A stretch of 64,000 bases of DNA. Origin: Streptomyces europaeiscabiei. Lineage in GTDB: Bacteria > Actinomycetota > Actinomycetes > Streptomycetales > Streptomycetaceae. Below, in pieces: positions 40,521 to 49,960 of this stretch. The position numbers were made by a program, and so were the translations under genes. Within the stretch, counting starts at the first letter, position 1, and every line of letters starts with the position of its first letter. Location of the stretch: assembly GCF_036346855.1 (NCBI RefSeq), contig NZ_CP107841.1, forward strand, positions 9,738,001 to 9,802,000, written 5' to 3'. Under the pieces are notes generated by a model, which saw nothing but the letters and a program-made list of their open reading frames with translations, ran no database searches and was not told the origin of the DNA.

Positions 40521-40817
40521 ATGATCTCAACTCGACGTATCGTCGCCGCCGTGGGTCTCGCCGTCGGCGTCACGGGCCTGGCCGCGCCGATGGCCAACGC
40601 GGACGCCACGGCGGACGCGACCAGGTTCAACCCGATGACCGCGCTGGACTCGGTCGCCGCCGGCGACCTCCCCGAGGAGCAGAAGGAGACCGTCCCGCGT
40701 CCCTCGCAGCAGCTCAAGAGCCTCAACCAGGTCCACGAGCTGAACCGGCTGAGCGAGCTGCACCAGGTCACCGACATGGCCGCGCCCGCCCTCGGCCTGC
40801 TGGGCGCCGTCCAGTAG
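40521..40817 (+). CDS. Small secreted protein of unknown function
   Basis: 98 residues. The first 27 form a signal peptide (MISTRRIVAAVGLAVGVTGL, cut near ANA-DATA). The mature ~70 residues are polar and helical with a Leu/Gln/His-rich segment (QLKSLNQVHELNRLSELHQV) that looks amphipathic or coiled-coil-like, and end ALGLLGAVQ. It has no cysteine. Similar small secreted proteins are frequent in Streptomyces but uncharacterised. Confidence 0.75.
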   Translation: MISTRRIVAAVGLAVGVTGLAAPMANADATADATRFNPMTALDSVAAGDLPEEQKETVPRPSQQLKSLNQVHELNRLSELHQVTDMAAPALGLLGAVQ

Positions 40818-40936
40818 CGAAGCCGGTCGAACGCGAACGAGAGCCCTGCGGCGCGGACAGCGCGGCGGGGCTCTTGACATTCCCGGGGGCCGGGCAGAGC
40901 ATCACGGAACAGTAACGTAATTGAATTTCGCACTAC

Positions 40937-40954
40937 GATCGCTCAAGAGCGATC
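40937..40954. promoter_or_regulatory. Inverted repeat upstream of the aldehyde dehydrogenase gene
   Basis: GATCGCT-CAAG-AGCGATC, a perfect 7-4-7 inverted repeat, 49 bases upstream of the ATG at 41004 and followed by a further GATCATGCTCGATC. The position suits a repressor operator over the promoter. Confidence 0.5.
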
Positions 40955-41003
40955 ATGCTCGATCACGTACCGTCGTCGATACGTACCCCGAGGAAGCCGC
41001 GCC

Positions 41004-42464
41004 ATGGCCATGACCCGTGACCTTCTGATCGGCGGCAAGGACGTGCCCGCCACGTCCGGCCGCACCGCCGAGGATCTCGACCCGTACACGGGGGAGGTGT
41101 ACGCGACGGTCGCGGCGGCCGGGCCGGAGGACGTCCGGCGGGCCGTGGACGCCGCCGACGCCGCGTTCGAGGAGTGGGCCGCGCTCACCCCCTTCGCCCG
41201 GCGCGCGATCTTCTACAAGGCCGCCGAACTGCTGGAGGGCCGGGGCGACCAGGTCGCCGACATCATGGCCCGGGAGGCGGGCGGCACCCGGCCGTGGGCG
41301 TACTTCAACGTGGCGCTCGCGGCGAACATCCTGCGCGAGGCGGCGGCCGCGATCACCGCTCCGCGCGGTGAGGTCCTCAGCAGCCAGAAGGAGGGCGTCC
41401 TGAGTCTCGCGGTGCGCGAACCGCTGGGCGTGGTGGCCGCGTTCGCGCCGTGGAACGCCCCGGTCATCCTCGGCGTACGGGCCGTGGCGGCACCGCTGGC
41501 CGCCGGCAACACCGTCGTCGTCAAGCCCAGTGAGGACGCGCCCATCGCGTGCGGGCTGCTGGTCGCGGACGTGTTCCGGGAGGCGGGGCTGCCCGACGGC
41601 GTGCTCAACGTGGTCACCAACGCGCCCGAGGACGCGGCTCAGATCGCCGAGGCGCTGATCTCGGACGAGCGGGTGCGCGCGGTGAACTTCACCGGCTCCA
41701 CCGGTGTCGGCCGCATCATCGGCGAGCACGCGGCCCGTCATCTCAAGCCCGCAGTACTGGAGTTGGGCGGCAAGAACGCCGTCATCGTGCTCGCCGACGC
41801 CGACGTGGACTACGCGGTCGACGCCGTCACCTTCAGCGTCTTCATGAACGCCGGGCAGATCTGCATGTCCGGCGACCGGATCCTCGTCCATGAGTCGCTG
41901 GCCGAGGAGTTCGCGCAGAAGTTCGCCGCCAAGGTCGCCACGCTCCAGGCCGGCGACCCGAACCACCCGCACACGGTGGTCGGCCCGCTGGTCGACGCCG
42001 ACGCCGCCCAGCGGATCGCGGCGCTGGTGAAGGACGCCGTCGCCAAGGGCGCCACGGTGCTCACCGGGGGCGGGCAGCCGGAGGGCGCGGTGCACCCGGC
42101 AACCGTGCTCACCGACGTCCCCAAGGACGCCGACCTCTACTACCAGGAGTCCTTCGGACCGCTCTGCGTCCTTCAGGCGTTCACCGCCGACGACGAGGCC
42201 GTGGCCCTCGCCAACGACACCGACAACGGCCTGAGCTGCGGCATCATCACCGAGAACGCCACTCACGGACTGGCCGTCGCGCGCCGGATCCGCACCGGCA
42301 TCGTGCACGTCAACGACCAGTCGGTGGCCGACGAGCCGATGGTCCCCTTCGGCGGCGTGAAGGCCTCCGGCTACGGACGCTTCGGCGGTCGCTGGGGCAT
42401 CGAAGCGTTCTCCAACACCCGCTGGGTGACCATCGCCACCCAGCAGGCGCACTTCCCCTTCTGA
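41004..42464 (+). CDS. Aldehyde dehydrogenase, vanillin/benzaldehyde dehydrogenase-like
   Basis: 486 residues, a soluble NAD(P)-dependent ALDH. Catalytic Glu253 (VLELGGKNA) and Cys287 (AGQICMSGDR) are present, as are APWNAPVIL and the cofactor segment NFTGSTGVGR. The Asn/Gln-Ile-Cys-Met context and the C-terminal DQSVADEPMVPFGGVKASGYGRFGG are typical of vanillin, salicylaldehyde and benzaldehyde dehydrogenases, so oxidation of aromatic aldehydes to acids is the best guess. GAGGAAG lies upstream. It is not in an obvious operon. Confidence 0.9.
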   Translation: MAMTRDLLIGGKDVPATSGRTAEDLDPYTGEVYATVAAAGPEDVRRAVDAADAAFEEWAALTPFARRAIFYKAAELLEGRGDQVADIMAREAGGTRPWAYFNVALAANILREAAAAITAPRGEVLSSQKEGVLSLAVREPLGVVAAFAPWNAPVILGVRAVAAPLAAGNTVVVKPSEDAPIACGLLVADVFREAGLPDGVLNVVTNAPEDAAQIAEALISDERVRAVNFTGSTGVGRIIGEHAARHLKPAVLELGGKNAVIVLADADVDYAVDAVTFSVFMNAGQICMSGDRILVHESLAEEFAQKFAAKVATLQAGDPNHPHTVVGPLVDADAAQRIAALVKDAVAKGATVLTGGGQPEGAVHPATVLTDVPKDADLYYQESFGPLCVLQAFTADDEAVALANDTDNGLSCGIITENATHGLAVARRIRTGIVHVNDQSVADEPMVPFGGVKASGYGRFGGRWGIEAFSNTRWVTIATQQAHFPF

Positions 42465-42497
42465 TCCACCCCTTCTGATCCACTTCTGGCGACCGGG

Positions 42498-44258
42498 TCA
42501 GCCGGCCGTCGCGAGGAACTGAGTGGCCGCCAACTCCGCGTAGAGCGGGTCGGCGGCCACGAGTTCGCGATGGGTGCCGACCGCGCGGACGCGGCCCGCG
42601 TCCATGACCACGATGCGGTCGGCCATCGTCACCGTGGACAGCCGGTGGGCCACCACCAGCACCGTGGTCGTACGGGCCACGTCGGCGACCGTGTCGCGCA
42701 GCGCCGCCTCGTTCACCGCGTCCAGCTGGCTGGTCGCCTCGTCGAGCAGCAGCAGCCGCGGGCGGCGCAGCAGGGCACGGGCGATGGCGACCCGCTGACG
42801 CTCACCGCCGGACAGCTTGGTGCCCCGGTGGCCGACCAGCGTCTCCAGGCCCTGCGGGAGCCTGGCGACCATACCGTCCAGCCTGGTCGTCTTCAGTACC
42901 CGCGTGAGGTCGCCCTCGTCGGCATGGGGGTTGCCCAGGAGCAGGTTGTCGCGCAGGGTCCCGGACAGCACGGGCGCGTCCTGCTCGACGTAACCGATCG
43001 CGGACCGCAGCCGCGGCAGCTCCCACTCGGCGACATCGCGGCCGTCGACCGTGACGATGCCCGCCTCGGGGTCGTAGAACCGCTCGATGAGCGAGAACAC
43101 CGTCGTCTTGCCCGCGCCCGACGGGCCCACGAACGCCGTCATGCCCCGGGCCGGGACATCGAAGGTCACTCCGTGGTGGACGTACGGCAGATCGTCGGCG
43201 TACCGGAAGCGGACCTCGTCGAAGGCGAGCGCGGCGGGTGCCGCGTCCGGGGACGGCAGCGGTGCCGGACCGGTGGCCGGTTCGGCGGGCAGCCGCAGGG
43301 CCTCCTGGATGCGGGAGAGCGCGGCGGCGCCGGTCTGGTACTGGGTGATCGCGCCCACGACCTGCTGTATCGGCGACATCAGATAGAAGACGTACAGCAG
43401 GAACGCCACGAGCGTGCCCACGTCGATCGCGCCGGTCGCGACCCGGGCGCCGCCCACCGCCAGCACGGTGATGAAGGCGATCTGCATGGCGAGTCCGGCC
43501 GTGTTCCCCGCAGCGGCCGTCCACTTGGCGGCCCGGACGCTCTGCCGCCACGACTCCTCGGCCGCCGCGTGGATCGCCTCCTCCTCACGGTGCTCGGCAC
43601 CGGACGCCTTGACCGTGCGCAGCGCGCCGAGGATCCGTTCCAGGGAGGCGCCCATCGCGCCGACCGCGTCCTGTGCCGCGCGGCTGGCCTTGTTGATCCG
43701 CGGCACGATCACCCCGAACACCAGGCCCGCGCCCACGATCACGCCCAGCGTCACAGCCAGCAGCACCGGGTCCACCAGCCCCATCAGCACCACCGTCGCG
43801 ACCAGCGTCAGCCCGCCGGTGCCGAGGCCCACCAGGGTGTCGGTGGTGACCTCGCGCAGCAGGGTGGTGTCGGAGGTGATCCGCGCCATCAGGTCGCCCG
43901 GCTCGCTGCGGTCCACCGCGGTGATCCGCAGCCGCAGCAGATACGAGGACAGGGCGCGCCGCGCGCCGAGCACCACCGACTCGGCGGTGCGCCGCAGCAC
44001 GTACGAACCCACCGCGCCCACCGCCGCGTTGGTGACGACCAGCGCGGACATGAGGACCAGCGCCCAGGTGATGGTTCGGTCGTGCGAGAGGTCGTCGATC
44101 AACTCCCGGGCCACCAGCGGCAGGGCGAGACCGGTGGCGCCGGTGACGAGGGACAGCAACGCGCCCGACAGCAGTGCCCAGCGATGGGGTCGTACATAAC
44201 CGAGCAGCAGCCGCCAGGTGGGCGGCTGCCGCTCGGCGGTGGTCTCAGGGGTGCTCAC
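42498..44258 (-). CDS. ABC half-transporter, multidrug/lipid exporter type
   Basis: 586 residues from a GTG at 44258. Six membrane helices (about 20-310) precede an ATPase domain with Walker [12 protein letters not shown], signature LSGGERQRV, Walker [13 protein letters not shown] and switch His (VVAHRLSTV). It resembles homodimeric BmrA/MsbA-type exporters. It lies 87 bases downstream of the cytokinin-type operon on the same strand, so it may be co-transcribed and could export that operon's product; the gap is compatible with read-through but proves nothing. Confidence 0.9.
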   Translation of the reverse strand: MSTPETTAERQPPTWRLLLGYVRPHRWALLSGALLSLVTGATGLALPLVARELIDDLSHDRTITWALVLMSALVVTNAAVGAVGSYVLRRTAESVVLGARRALSSYLLRLRITAVDRSEPGDLMARITSDTTLLREVTTDTLVGLGTGGLTLVATVVLMGLVDPVLLAVTLGVIVGAGLVFGVIVPRINKASRAAQDAVGAMGASLERILGALRTVKASGAEHREEEAIHAAAEESWRQSVRAAKWTAAAGNTAGLAMQIAFITVLAVGGARVATGAIDVGTLVAFLLYVFYLMSPIQQVVGAITQYQTGAAALSRIQEALRLPAEPATGPAPLPSPDAAPAALAFDEVRFRYADDLPYVHHGVTFDVPARGMTAFVGPSGAGKTTVFSLIERFYDPEAGIVTVDGRDVAEWELPRLRSAIGYVEQDAPVLSGTLRDNLLLGNPHADEGDLTRVLKTTRLDGMVARLPQGLETLVGHRGTKLSGGERQRVAIARALLRRPRLLLLDEATSQLDAVNEAALRDTVADVARTTTVLVVAHRLSTVTMADRIVVMDAGRVRAVGTHRELVAADPLYAELAATQFLATAG

Positions 44259-44345
44259 GAGGCTCCTCGGCAGGTCGGTCGGGGAGTGGGGACCGGGCGC
44301 GGACCTTCAGCCTACGTCGGGGGCGCGGGGCACCGGGAACGACTT

Positions 44346-45854
44346 TCAACCGCCCAGCAGCACCCTCCAGTCCCGGGCGACGGAGAGCACGGCCGGTGTC
44401 CGGTCCGTGCCGTCGTCGGTGGGCGGCGGATACTCGTCGATCATGTGCGCCAGGACCTTGCCCGGGCCGAGTTCGAGGTACGTCTCCACGCCGTCCCGGC
44501 GGAGGAGATCGACCGCGTCCGAGAAACGCACGGGATCGCGCAACTCCCTTACCCAGAAGTCCGGTTCGGTCGCCTCGGCCTCGACCGGCCTGGCTGTGAT
44601 GTCGGAGATCAGAGGGATGCGCGGGGGGCGGAGGTCCATGGTGCGCAGTGTGTCGCGGTACTCGTTCAGGATCGGATCCAGGTGCGACGAGTGTGCGGCC
44701 AACGCCACGCGGAGCAGCCGGGCCCGACGGCCCCGGGCCACCCATCGGCCGTGCACGGTCGTCACCGTGTCCCGGTCGCCCGAGACGACCAGGGACCGGG
44801 GGCCGTTGATCGCCGCGACCACCACACCGGGCTCCGGCTCCCACTCCTCCGGCGAGATCTCGATCGCCGCCATGGCCCCCGGGGTTGACACCTCGCCTAT
44901 GAGCCGCGAAAGCGTACCCACGGCCCGGCACGCCTCGGGCAGGGAGTACACCCCGGCGACATGGGCGGCGGCCATCCAGCCGACCGAGTACCCGAACAGC
45001 ACGTCCGGCTTCAGGCCCCGGCTCTCCAGGAGGCGGTACTGCGCGACCTGGAGGGCGAAGATCGCCGGAGTGGCGAACACGATCCGATCCAGAAGCGCGG
45101 CCGTGGACGTACCGGCCTCGGCGAACATCACGTCCCGCAGCGGTACGTCGAGATACGGGTCAAGTGCCGCGCACACCTCGTCGAGGGCCGCCGCGAACAC
45201 CGGGAAGGACCCGTGCAGCTCACGGCCCATGCCCGGCTGCTGCGATCCGGCACCCGAGAACAGCAAGGCGGTCCGGCCCAGCTTCGGTGTGGCGGGACCG
45301 GCCAGGACCTCCGCCGGCCCGGCGGTCAGCCGTTCGACCACCTCCCGTGCCGACCCGCACACCACGATCCGTTCCAGGTCCCCGGGATGCAGGAACCCCT
45401 CGTCCCGGACATGCCGGAGGAAGGCGAGCAGCGGTCGGTAGAAGCCCGTCGGGTCGAGGAGCAGACAGGGTTTGCGATGGATGCGCATCTGCGCCCACGC
45501 CAGTACCTCGAACAACTCCTCCGCCGTGCCCAGCCCGCCGGGCAACGCCACGAACGCGTCGCCCGACTGCGCCATCCGCGCCTTGCGTTCATGGATGTCG
45601 CGCACCACCTCGAGTTCGGTGAGCCCGGTATGGGCGATCTCGTACGGCAGCATCTGGCGCGGAATCACCCCGGTCACCTGACCTCCAGCCGCCAGGGCGG
45701 CGTCCGCCACCGCACCCATCAGCCCGATACGGGCGCCGCCGTAGACCAGCCGGAGTCCGGCCCCGGCGAGCGCGTCACCCAGTTCGGCGGCGGTCCGCAG
45801 ATGCTCCGGGCGGTGCCCGGGTGAGGCGCCGCAGAACACGGTCACGCCGGTCAC
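44346..45854 (-). CDS. LOG phosphoribohydrolase fused to a PKS-type acyltransferase
   Basis: 502 residues from a GTG at 45854 overlapping the upstream stop as GTGA. Residues 1 to about 180 are a LOG (LONELY GUY) cytokinin nucleoside-5'-monophosphate phosphoribohydrolase: [23 protein letters not shown] and the hallmark PGGLGTAEE (105-113). Residues about 192-495 are a malonyl-transferase-fold acyltransferase: oxyanion region [10 protein letters not shown], nucleophile Ser290 in GYSVG and catalytic His388 in LAAHSSHLD. The arginine that holds a malonyl carboxylate (RGRLM position) is Leu315, and the YASH position reads LAAH, so a simple monocarboxylic acyl group is more likely than malonyl. A LOG-AT fusion is unusual; it suggests acylation of a cytokinin or a bound intermediate. 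Confidence 0.85.
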   Translation of the reverse strand: MTGVTVFCGASPGHRPEHLRTAAELGDALAGAGLRLVYGGARIGLMGAVADAALAAGGQVTGVIPRQMLPYEIAHTGLTELEVVRDIHERKARMAQSGDAFVALPGGLGTAEELFEVLAWAQMRIHRKPCLLLDPTGFYRPLLAFLRHVRDEGFLHPGDLERIVVCGSAREVVERLTAGPAEVLAGPATPKLGRTALLFSGAGSQQPGMGRELHGSFPVFAAALDEVCAALDPYLDVPLRDVMFAEAGTSTAALLDRIVFATPAIFALQVAQYRLLESRGLKPDVLFGYSVGWMAAAHVAGVYSLPEACRAVGTLSRLIGEVSTPGAMAAIEISPEEWEPEPGVVVAAINGPRSLVVSGDRDTVTTVHGRWVARGRRARLLRVALAAHSSHLDPILNEYRDTLRTMDLRPPRIPLISDITARPVEAEATEPDFWVRELRDPVRFSDAVDLLRRDGVETYLELGPGKVLAHMIDEYPPPTDDGTDRTPAVLSVARDWRVLLGG

Positions 45855-47203
45855 CGCCACAGCCCGCACCCCCGCGTGAGGATCCGGTACGGGTCGTACT
45901 GGCCCTTGGCCCGTGCGAGACCGTCGTAGGCGCGCCCGAAGTGCGCCCGCCAGTCCTCGGGCCCCATCGGCACGGCACTGGCCGGGTACAGCACGCCGCC
46001 GAACTCCCGTGCCCGCTCGTACACCGACCGGTTGGCGGCGACCAGCCGCCGTACGCCGTCCGGGTCCTGCGGCGGTGCCGTGCGCATCAGGGAGAACAGG
46101 CAGAGACGTTCGCCCGGTGGCCTGCGCAGCAGCGGGGCGCGCAGGGTGGCGCCGCCGAGGGGGCGGAGCTGCACCGCTCCGCAGGTGCGCAGACCGTGCT
46201 GGGCCGCGTCGGCGAGCACGGCCGGTACGAAGGACGCGGCGGTCTCCTCCGGCAGCAGCAGCGTCAGCCAGGGATGCGGACGGGTCCACTCACCCGTGAC
46301 CCGCAGGATCCGTTCGTCGCGGTCCAGCCGACGCAGGTACTCCTCGTACGAGAGGTCCTCGATCTCCTCGATGTCGCGGTCGTGGTCCAGCTCCCCGATC
46401 AACCGGGCGTCGTCGGGCGGTAGTCGGCCGATGTGCGGGGCCACCGCCTCGACCACGTAGTCCCAGCTGCCGCCGACCGCCGGGCGGGCCTGCCCGCCGA
46501 CATGGCTGAAGCGGTCGTCACGGGAGAGTCGGCGCTGATCGGCGAAGTACGTCGCCGGGTCCTCGTGGTAGAGACGGTAACGGCGTACGAGCGTGGGAGC
46601 GGGCATCAGGTGGAGAGTGGCCCGGACGATCAGCGCGCACTGGCCGAGGCCCGCGAGGACGGCGTGGAACAGGTCCCGGTTGCGGTCACGGGAGCAGGTG
46701 ACCGCCGCACCGGTACCGGTGACGACGTCCAGTTCACGCACCTGGTCGGCCACGAGTCCGTACCGGTGGCTGGAACCGCCGAAACCGCCGGTGGTCAGCA
46801 CCCCGCCGACACTGCCGCCGAGATGGTCGGGGAGCACGGGCGGGGTCAGCCCCTCGGCGAGGGCCACGCGTACGACATCGCTCCACAGCGCGCCCGCCCC
46901 GGCGACCAGGGTCCGTTCCTCCGGCAGACAGCGCACGTCGTTCAGCCCGCCCATGTCGATGACACAGCCGCCGTCGACCTGTCCCTGCCCGTACAGCGCG
47001 TAGCCGCCACCGCGCGCGGAGACCGGCAGACGGCGCGGCCCGGCGTGCGCCAGGACGTCCTGGATCTCGGCGGTCGAGCGGGGAGTGCGGACACTCAGCG
47101 GCCGGGAGGTGACGATATGGCCGAAATCGTCCGCGGCCCGCGCGAGACGCGTGGCGACGTCCGGCCGGGACACAGGGTCGGTACGTTCGGATATGCCGGT
47201 CAC
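45851..47203 (-). CDS. FAD-linked oxidase, cytokinin-oxidase-like (FasE-type)
   Basis: 450 residues from a GTG at 47203 overlapping the isopentenyltransferase stop. It has a PCMH-type FAD domain ([18 protein letters not shown], then [20 protein letters not shown]) and the C-terminal cytokinin-oxidase-like closing motif [17 protein letters not shown]. In plant and R. fascians enzymes the motif is RGxGHS with a His holding FAD covalently; here it reads GGGYA (Tyr68), so FAD is probably bound non-covalently. Expected activity is oxidation of the N6-isopentenyl side chain or a related amine. Position between ipt and log matches fasE in the fas operon. Confidence 0.82.
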   Translation of the reverse strand: MTGISERTDPVSRPDVATRLARAADDFGHIVTSRPLSVRTPRSTAEIQDVLAHAGPRRLPVSARGGGYALYGQGQVDGGCVIDMGGLNDVRCLPEERTLVAGAGALWSDVVRVALAEGLTPPVLPDHLGGSVGGVLTTGGFGGSSHRYGLVADQVRELDVVTGTGAAVTCSRDRNRDLFHAVLAGLGQCALIVRATLHLMPAPTLVRRYRLYHEDPATYFADQRRLSRDDRFSHVGGQARPAVGGSWDYVVEAVAPHIGRLPPDDARLIGELDHDRDIEEIEDLSYEEYLRRLDRDERILRVTGEWTRPHPWLTLLLPEETAASFVPAVLADAAQHGLRTCGAVQLRPLGGATLRAPLLRRPPGERLCLFSLMRTAPPQDPDGVRRLVAANRSVYERAREFGGVLYPASAVPMGPEDWRAHFGRAYDGLARAKGQYDPYRILTRGCGLWR

Positions 47204-47970
47204 GCCGCACGCTCCAGCGTGCCGAAGTCGAAACTGTTCCCGGAAATGCGCGTTTCGAAAATTTCGGCGAAGACTCGATGCTGCAGAAAACCGTGCTCGG
47301 CGTGGCGCTCGGCAATCAGATCTGCCATACGCGCCAGGATGTGCTCGGGCAGGTTCCGTTTGTGGAGGGTCTTCACATTCAGTGAATACTTCGCACAGCA
47401 TTCCAGGACGGCCTCGAAGCCGTTGACGGAGGCCGCGAACCACCGATGATGTGGATCTTGCCAGAGAGTGGCCAGTTCGTCGAGCAGACCCCGGTCGGGG
47501 GCCGGAGGGGCGAGCATCACCCGGGCCCGGCGGGTGAGCGCGGCGACGTACTCGGCGTGCTCGGGGACCGGCAGCAGCCGCACGGTCAGCCGCCAGTCCA
47601 GGTCGGCCCGGCGGGCGGACAGCTCCCGCAGCAGGGAGATCGAACCACCTTCGACGATCACGAAGCCGTGCCGACTGCCAAGCTCCTCCACCATGTTGAC
47701 CAGCGCGTCCGTCGCCTGTGCCGCGGACAGGTCGCCGTCGGCCACCGTACGGTCGCCCAGCCAGTGCCGGTGGACGCCCGGCACCGCCGCGCCCGCGCGG
47801 GCGCTCGTGGTGGCCAGGTCCGTGAAGCACTGCAGCCGGTCCGCGACGACGACAGGGGCGCCGGTCACCCGGGCCAGATCGGTGGCCGCCGCGCTTTTCC
47901 CGACGCCGGTCGGCCCGGCGATGAGGTGGACGAAGGGTGGTGCCTCGAAGGGTGTTCCGCTGTCGGCCAT
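47200..47970 (-). CDS. Adenylate dimethylallyltransferase (IPT, cytokinin synthase)
   Basis: 256 residues, the size of bacterial Tzs/FasD enzymes and shorter than tRNA-modifying MiaA. Motifs are the P-loop GPTGVGKS (19-26), ADRLQCF (Asp44 as the base; MiaA has DSxQ.Y), VEGGSISLL (107-114) and RARVMLAP followed by LLDELATLW. It transfers a dimethylallyl or hydroxylated prenyl group to N6 of AMP, the first committed step of cytokinin biosynthesis. AGGAGG lies 12 bases before the ATG. First gene of a three-gene operon joined by GTGA overlaps; a palindrome lies 42 bases upstream. Confidence 0.88.
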   Translation of the reverse strand: MADSGTPFEAPPFVHLIAGPTGVGKSAAATDLARVTGAPVVVADRLQCFTDLATTSARAGAAVPGVHRHWLGDRTVADGDLSAAQATDALVNMVEELGSRHGFVIVEGGSISLLRELSARRADLDWRLTVRLLPVPEHAEYVAALTRRARVMLAPPAPDRGLLDELATLWQDPHHRWFAASVNGFEAVLECCAKYSLNVKTLHKRNLPEHILARMADLIAERHAEHGFLQHRVFAEIFETRISGNSFDFGTLERAA

Positions 47971-48011
47971 GGCTGGGTGCCGCCTCCTGGTTCTGGAGCT
48001 TGCACGAGAAA

Positions 48012-48021
48012 GTTGATCAAC
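48012..48021. promoter_or_regulatory. Palindrome upstream of the ipt operon
   Basis: GTTGATCAAC is a perfect 10-bp palindrome 42-51 bases upstream of the ipt ATG, next to a related CATCAAGTT, in an AT-richer promoter island (about 48000-48240) shared with the divergent transketolase-like gene. It is a candidate operator. Confidence 0.4.
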
Positions 48022-48255
48022 ATCAAGTTACGCAGGGCCGGTCCGTGCAAACACCACTGGTACGCCTCGACAAGGCAAAGAGATGGCCACATTCCTCTCG
48101 CTTGCATAAAGCTTGAATCGAAGCGGGCGGAGGGTTGGATTCAGGGGCGCCGAGCGCGATATGAGAGACCGTCGGAAGATTTATTGGCCGCCATTTCACA
48201 CTTGTTTCTCATGTTTCTGTCTTGCAAAGCAATCCGTTGACGGAAGGGCCTCCCC

Positions 48256-48834
48256 ATGCAGACCGACATGCTCCTCGCGCTCACCGAAGCCGTCCCCGAG
48301 CGGCGCGCGGAGGGCGTCCTGCTCATCGGCTACGGGGCCGTGGACGAGCTGAACCGGTACGCCGCCACGCCCGGCTGGACCGTGCACGTGCCCGGACATC
48401 CCGACGAGGTGCGCCACGCGGTCACGGCCGCCGTCGCCCACGGGGACCTCGCGTACGTCCATGTCTCCGCCCGCTCCAACGCCTCCCCGCGGGATGCCAC
48501 CGGCGGCTTCCAGCTCATACGACCGGGCCTCGACGGCGTCGTCCTCGCCGTGGGCGCCGCCCTCGACCCCGTGCTGCGCGCCACCGCCGGACTCGACCTC
48601 GCCGTCCTCTACGCCGCCACCATCCGGCCCTTCGACGAGATCGGCCTGCGCACGGCCGTCCTCGCCGCCGACCGCGCCGATGTCGTCCTCGTCGAGCCCT
48701 GCCTGCCCGGCACCTCGGCCGGCCGGGTCGCCGAGACGCTCGTCCACGTACCGCACCGCCTGCTGGCCCTGGGTGACGCGGACGGCCTGGACGAGAACGG
48801 GATCGCCCGGGTGGTACGGGAGTTCATGCGCTGA
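48256..48834 (+). CDS. Truncated transketolase-like (TK C-terminal domain) protein
   Basis: 192 residues from an ATG with GGAAGG nine bases upstream. Residues about 40-75 (WTVHVPGHPDEVRHAVTAAV) match the end of the pyrimidine-binding domain of transketolase/E1-beta proteins. Residues about 85-190 match the TK C-terminal domain (GVVLAVGAALDPVLRATAGL, VLYAATIRPFDEIGL, VLVEPCLPGTSAGRVAETLV). The ThDP-binding core is missing, so it cannot be a complete enzyme alone. Translation signals look good and the frame is intact, so this is a small domain protein rather than obvious debris. It diverges from the ipt operon; R. fascians fas has E1/transketolase-like genes (fasB, fasC) next to fasD. Confidence 0.72.
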   Translation: MQTDMLLALTEAVPERRAEGVLLIGYGAVDELNRYAATPGWTVHVPGHPDEVRHAVTAAVAHGDLAYVHVSARSNASPRDATGGFQLIRPGLDGVVLAVGAALDPVLRATAGLDLAVLYAATIRPFDEIGLRTAVLAADRADVVLVEPCLPGTSAGRVAETLVHVPHRLLALGDADGLDENGIARVVREFMR

Positions 48835-48903
48835 CGGGTGGTGCGGTGGGAGGCGCGGGTTCGTCGTGGCCCGCGCCCCCACCCGCACCCCCACCGGCGT
48901 CGG

Positions 48904-49488
48904 CTACCGCGCCCGGAGCGCGGCCAGGGTGGCGAGAGTGGCGTCGAGATCCGTGGCGCGCGGGCGGTTGTGCGGCAGTCTGCCCAGGATCGCCGCCATG
49001 CCGCAGGTGTCGGTGAGCGCCGAGAGGACAAGGCCGCCCGCGACCGCCGCCGACAGCAACTGCCAGGCAGGGTAAGGCAGTCCGAGGCCCAGCCCGACGA
49101 GGACGAGCGCACCGGCGGTGAACCGCACCTGACGCTCCATGGCCCAGGTGGCCGTCGCCCCGCCGGACGGGCGGTGCAGCTCGTGACCACCGGCCGCCCA
49201 GGCGTTCGTACCGCCCGCGAGGTCGGCCGCCGCGACGCCGTGCTCGGCGAGGAGCGCGCAGGCCTTCCCGGACCGGGCGCCCGACCTGCAGACCACCAGC
49301 AGCTCGGCGCCGGACTCCCTGAGGGCGGGCAGCGCGCGCTCGATCTGGTCCAGAGGGAGGTTCAGTGCGCCGGGTACATGCCCGGAGGCGTACTCGCCGG
49401 GGGTACGGACATCGATGACGGTCAGCTCGGACAGTCGCTCGCGGGACTCGTCGATGCCGAGGGAACGGGGAGCGGGGGGAGTGGACAT
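48904..49488 (-). CDS. Rhodanese-like protein with DUF2892 membrane segment (YgaP-like)
   Basis: 194 residues from the ATG at 49488. The rhodanese domain (about 10-108) has active-site Cys67 in VVCRSGARSG; C-terminally, two membrane helices (about 125-165, VRFTAGALVLVGLGLGLPYP) follow as in E. coli YgaP. It transfers sulfane sulfur at the membrane. It diverges from the CsoR/CstR-type sensor gene, with the operator at 49524 between them, so it belongs to the persulfide module. Confidence 0.9.
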   Translation of the reverse strand: MSTPPAPRSLGIDESRERLSELTVIDVRTPGEYASGHVPGALNLPLDQIERALPALRESGAELLVVCRSGARSGKACALLAEHGVAAADLAGGTNAWAAGGHELHRPSGGATATWAMERQVRFTAGALVLVGLGLGLPYPAWQLLSAAVAGGLVLSALTDTCGMAAILGRLPHNRPRATDLDATLATLAALRAR

Positions 49489-49523
49489 GATGGCCTGCGA
49501 TCCTTTCCTGCGGGGGAGGTAAA

Positions 49524-49539
49524 ATACCCCCAAGGGTAT
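49524..49539. promoter_or_regulatory. CsoR/CstR-type operator 1
   Basis: ATACCC-CCAA-GGGTAT, a perfect 6-4-6 palindrome of the G/C-tract type bound by the CsoR family. It lies between the divergent rhodanese and sensor genes, 14 bases before the sensor start, so it probably controls both. The same half-site occurs twice more at 52397-52446. Confidence 0.75.
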
Positions 49540-49552
49540 ATAGAGGAGTTGA

Positions 49553-49846
<294 letters not shown>

Positions 49847-49960
49847 AAGGGGCGGACTCTTGTCTCGGGGCGTGACTCGGGTGTGGGTCGGTCCTCCTGG
49901 GGCGCGGGGTGGTTCGGTCGTGGGCCGGATCGGATCGGGTCGGGACGTGGCTCGGCCGGG

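Noticed and set aside
47200..47970. tRNA dimethylallyltransferase (MiaA)
   Set aside because: The protein is short (256 residues), has ADRLQC and EGGSISLL motifs of AMP-type IPTs instead of the MiaA DSxQ motif, and sits with CKX- and LOG-type genes.
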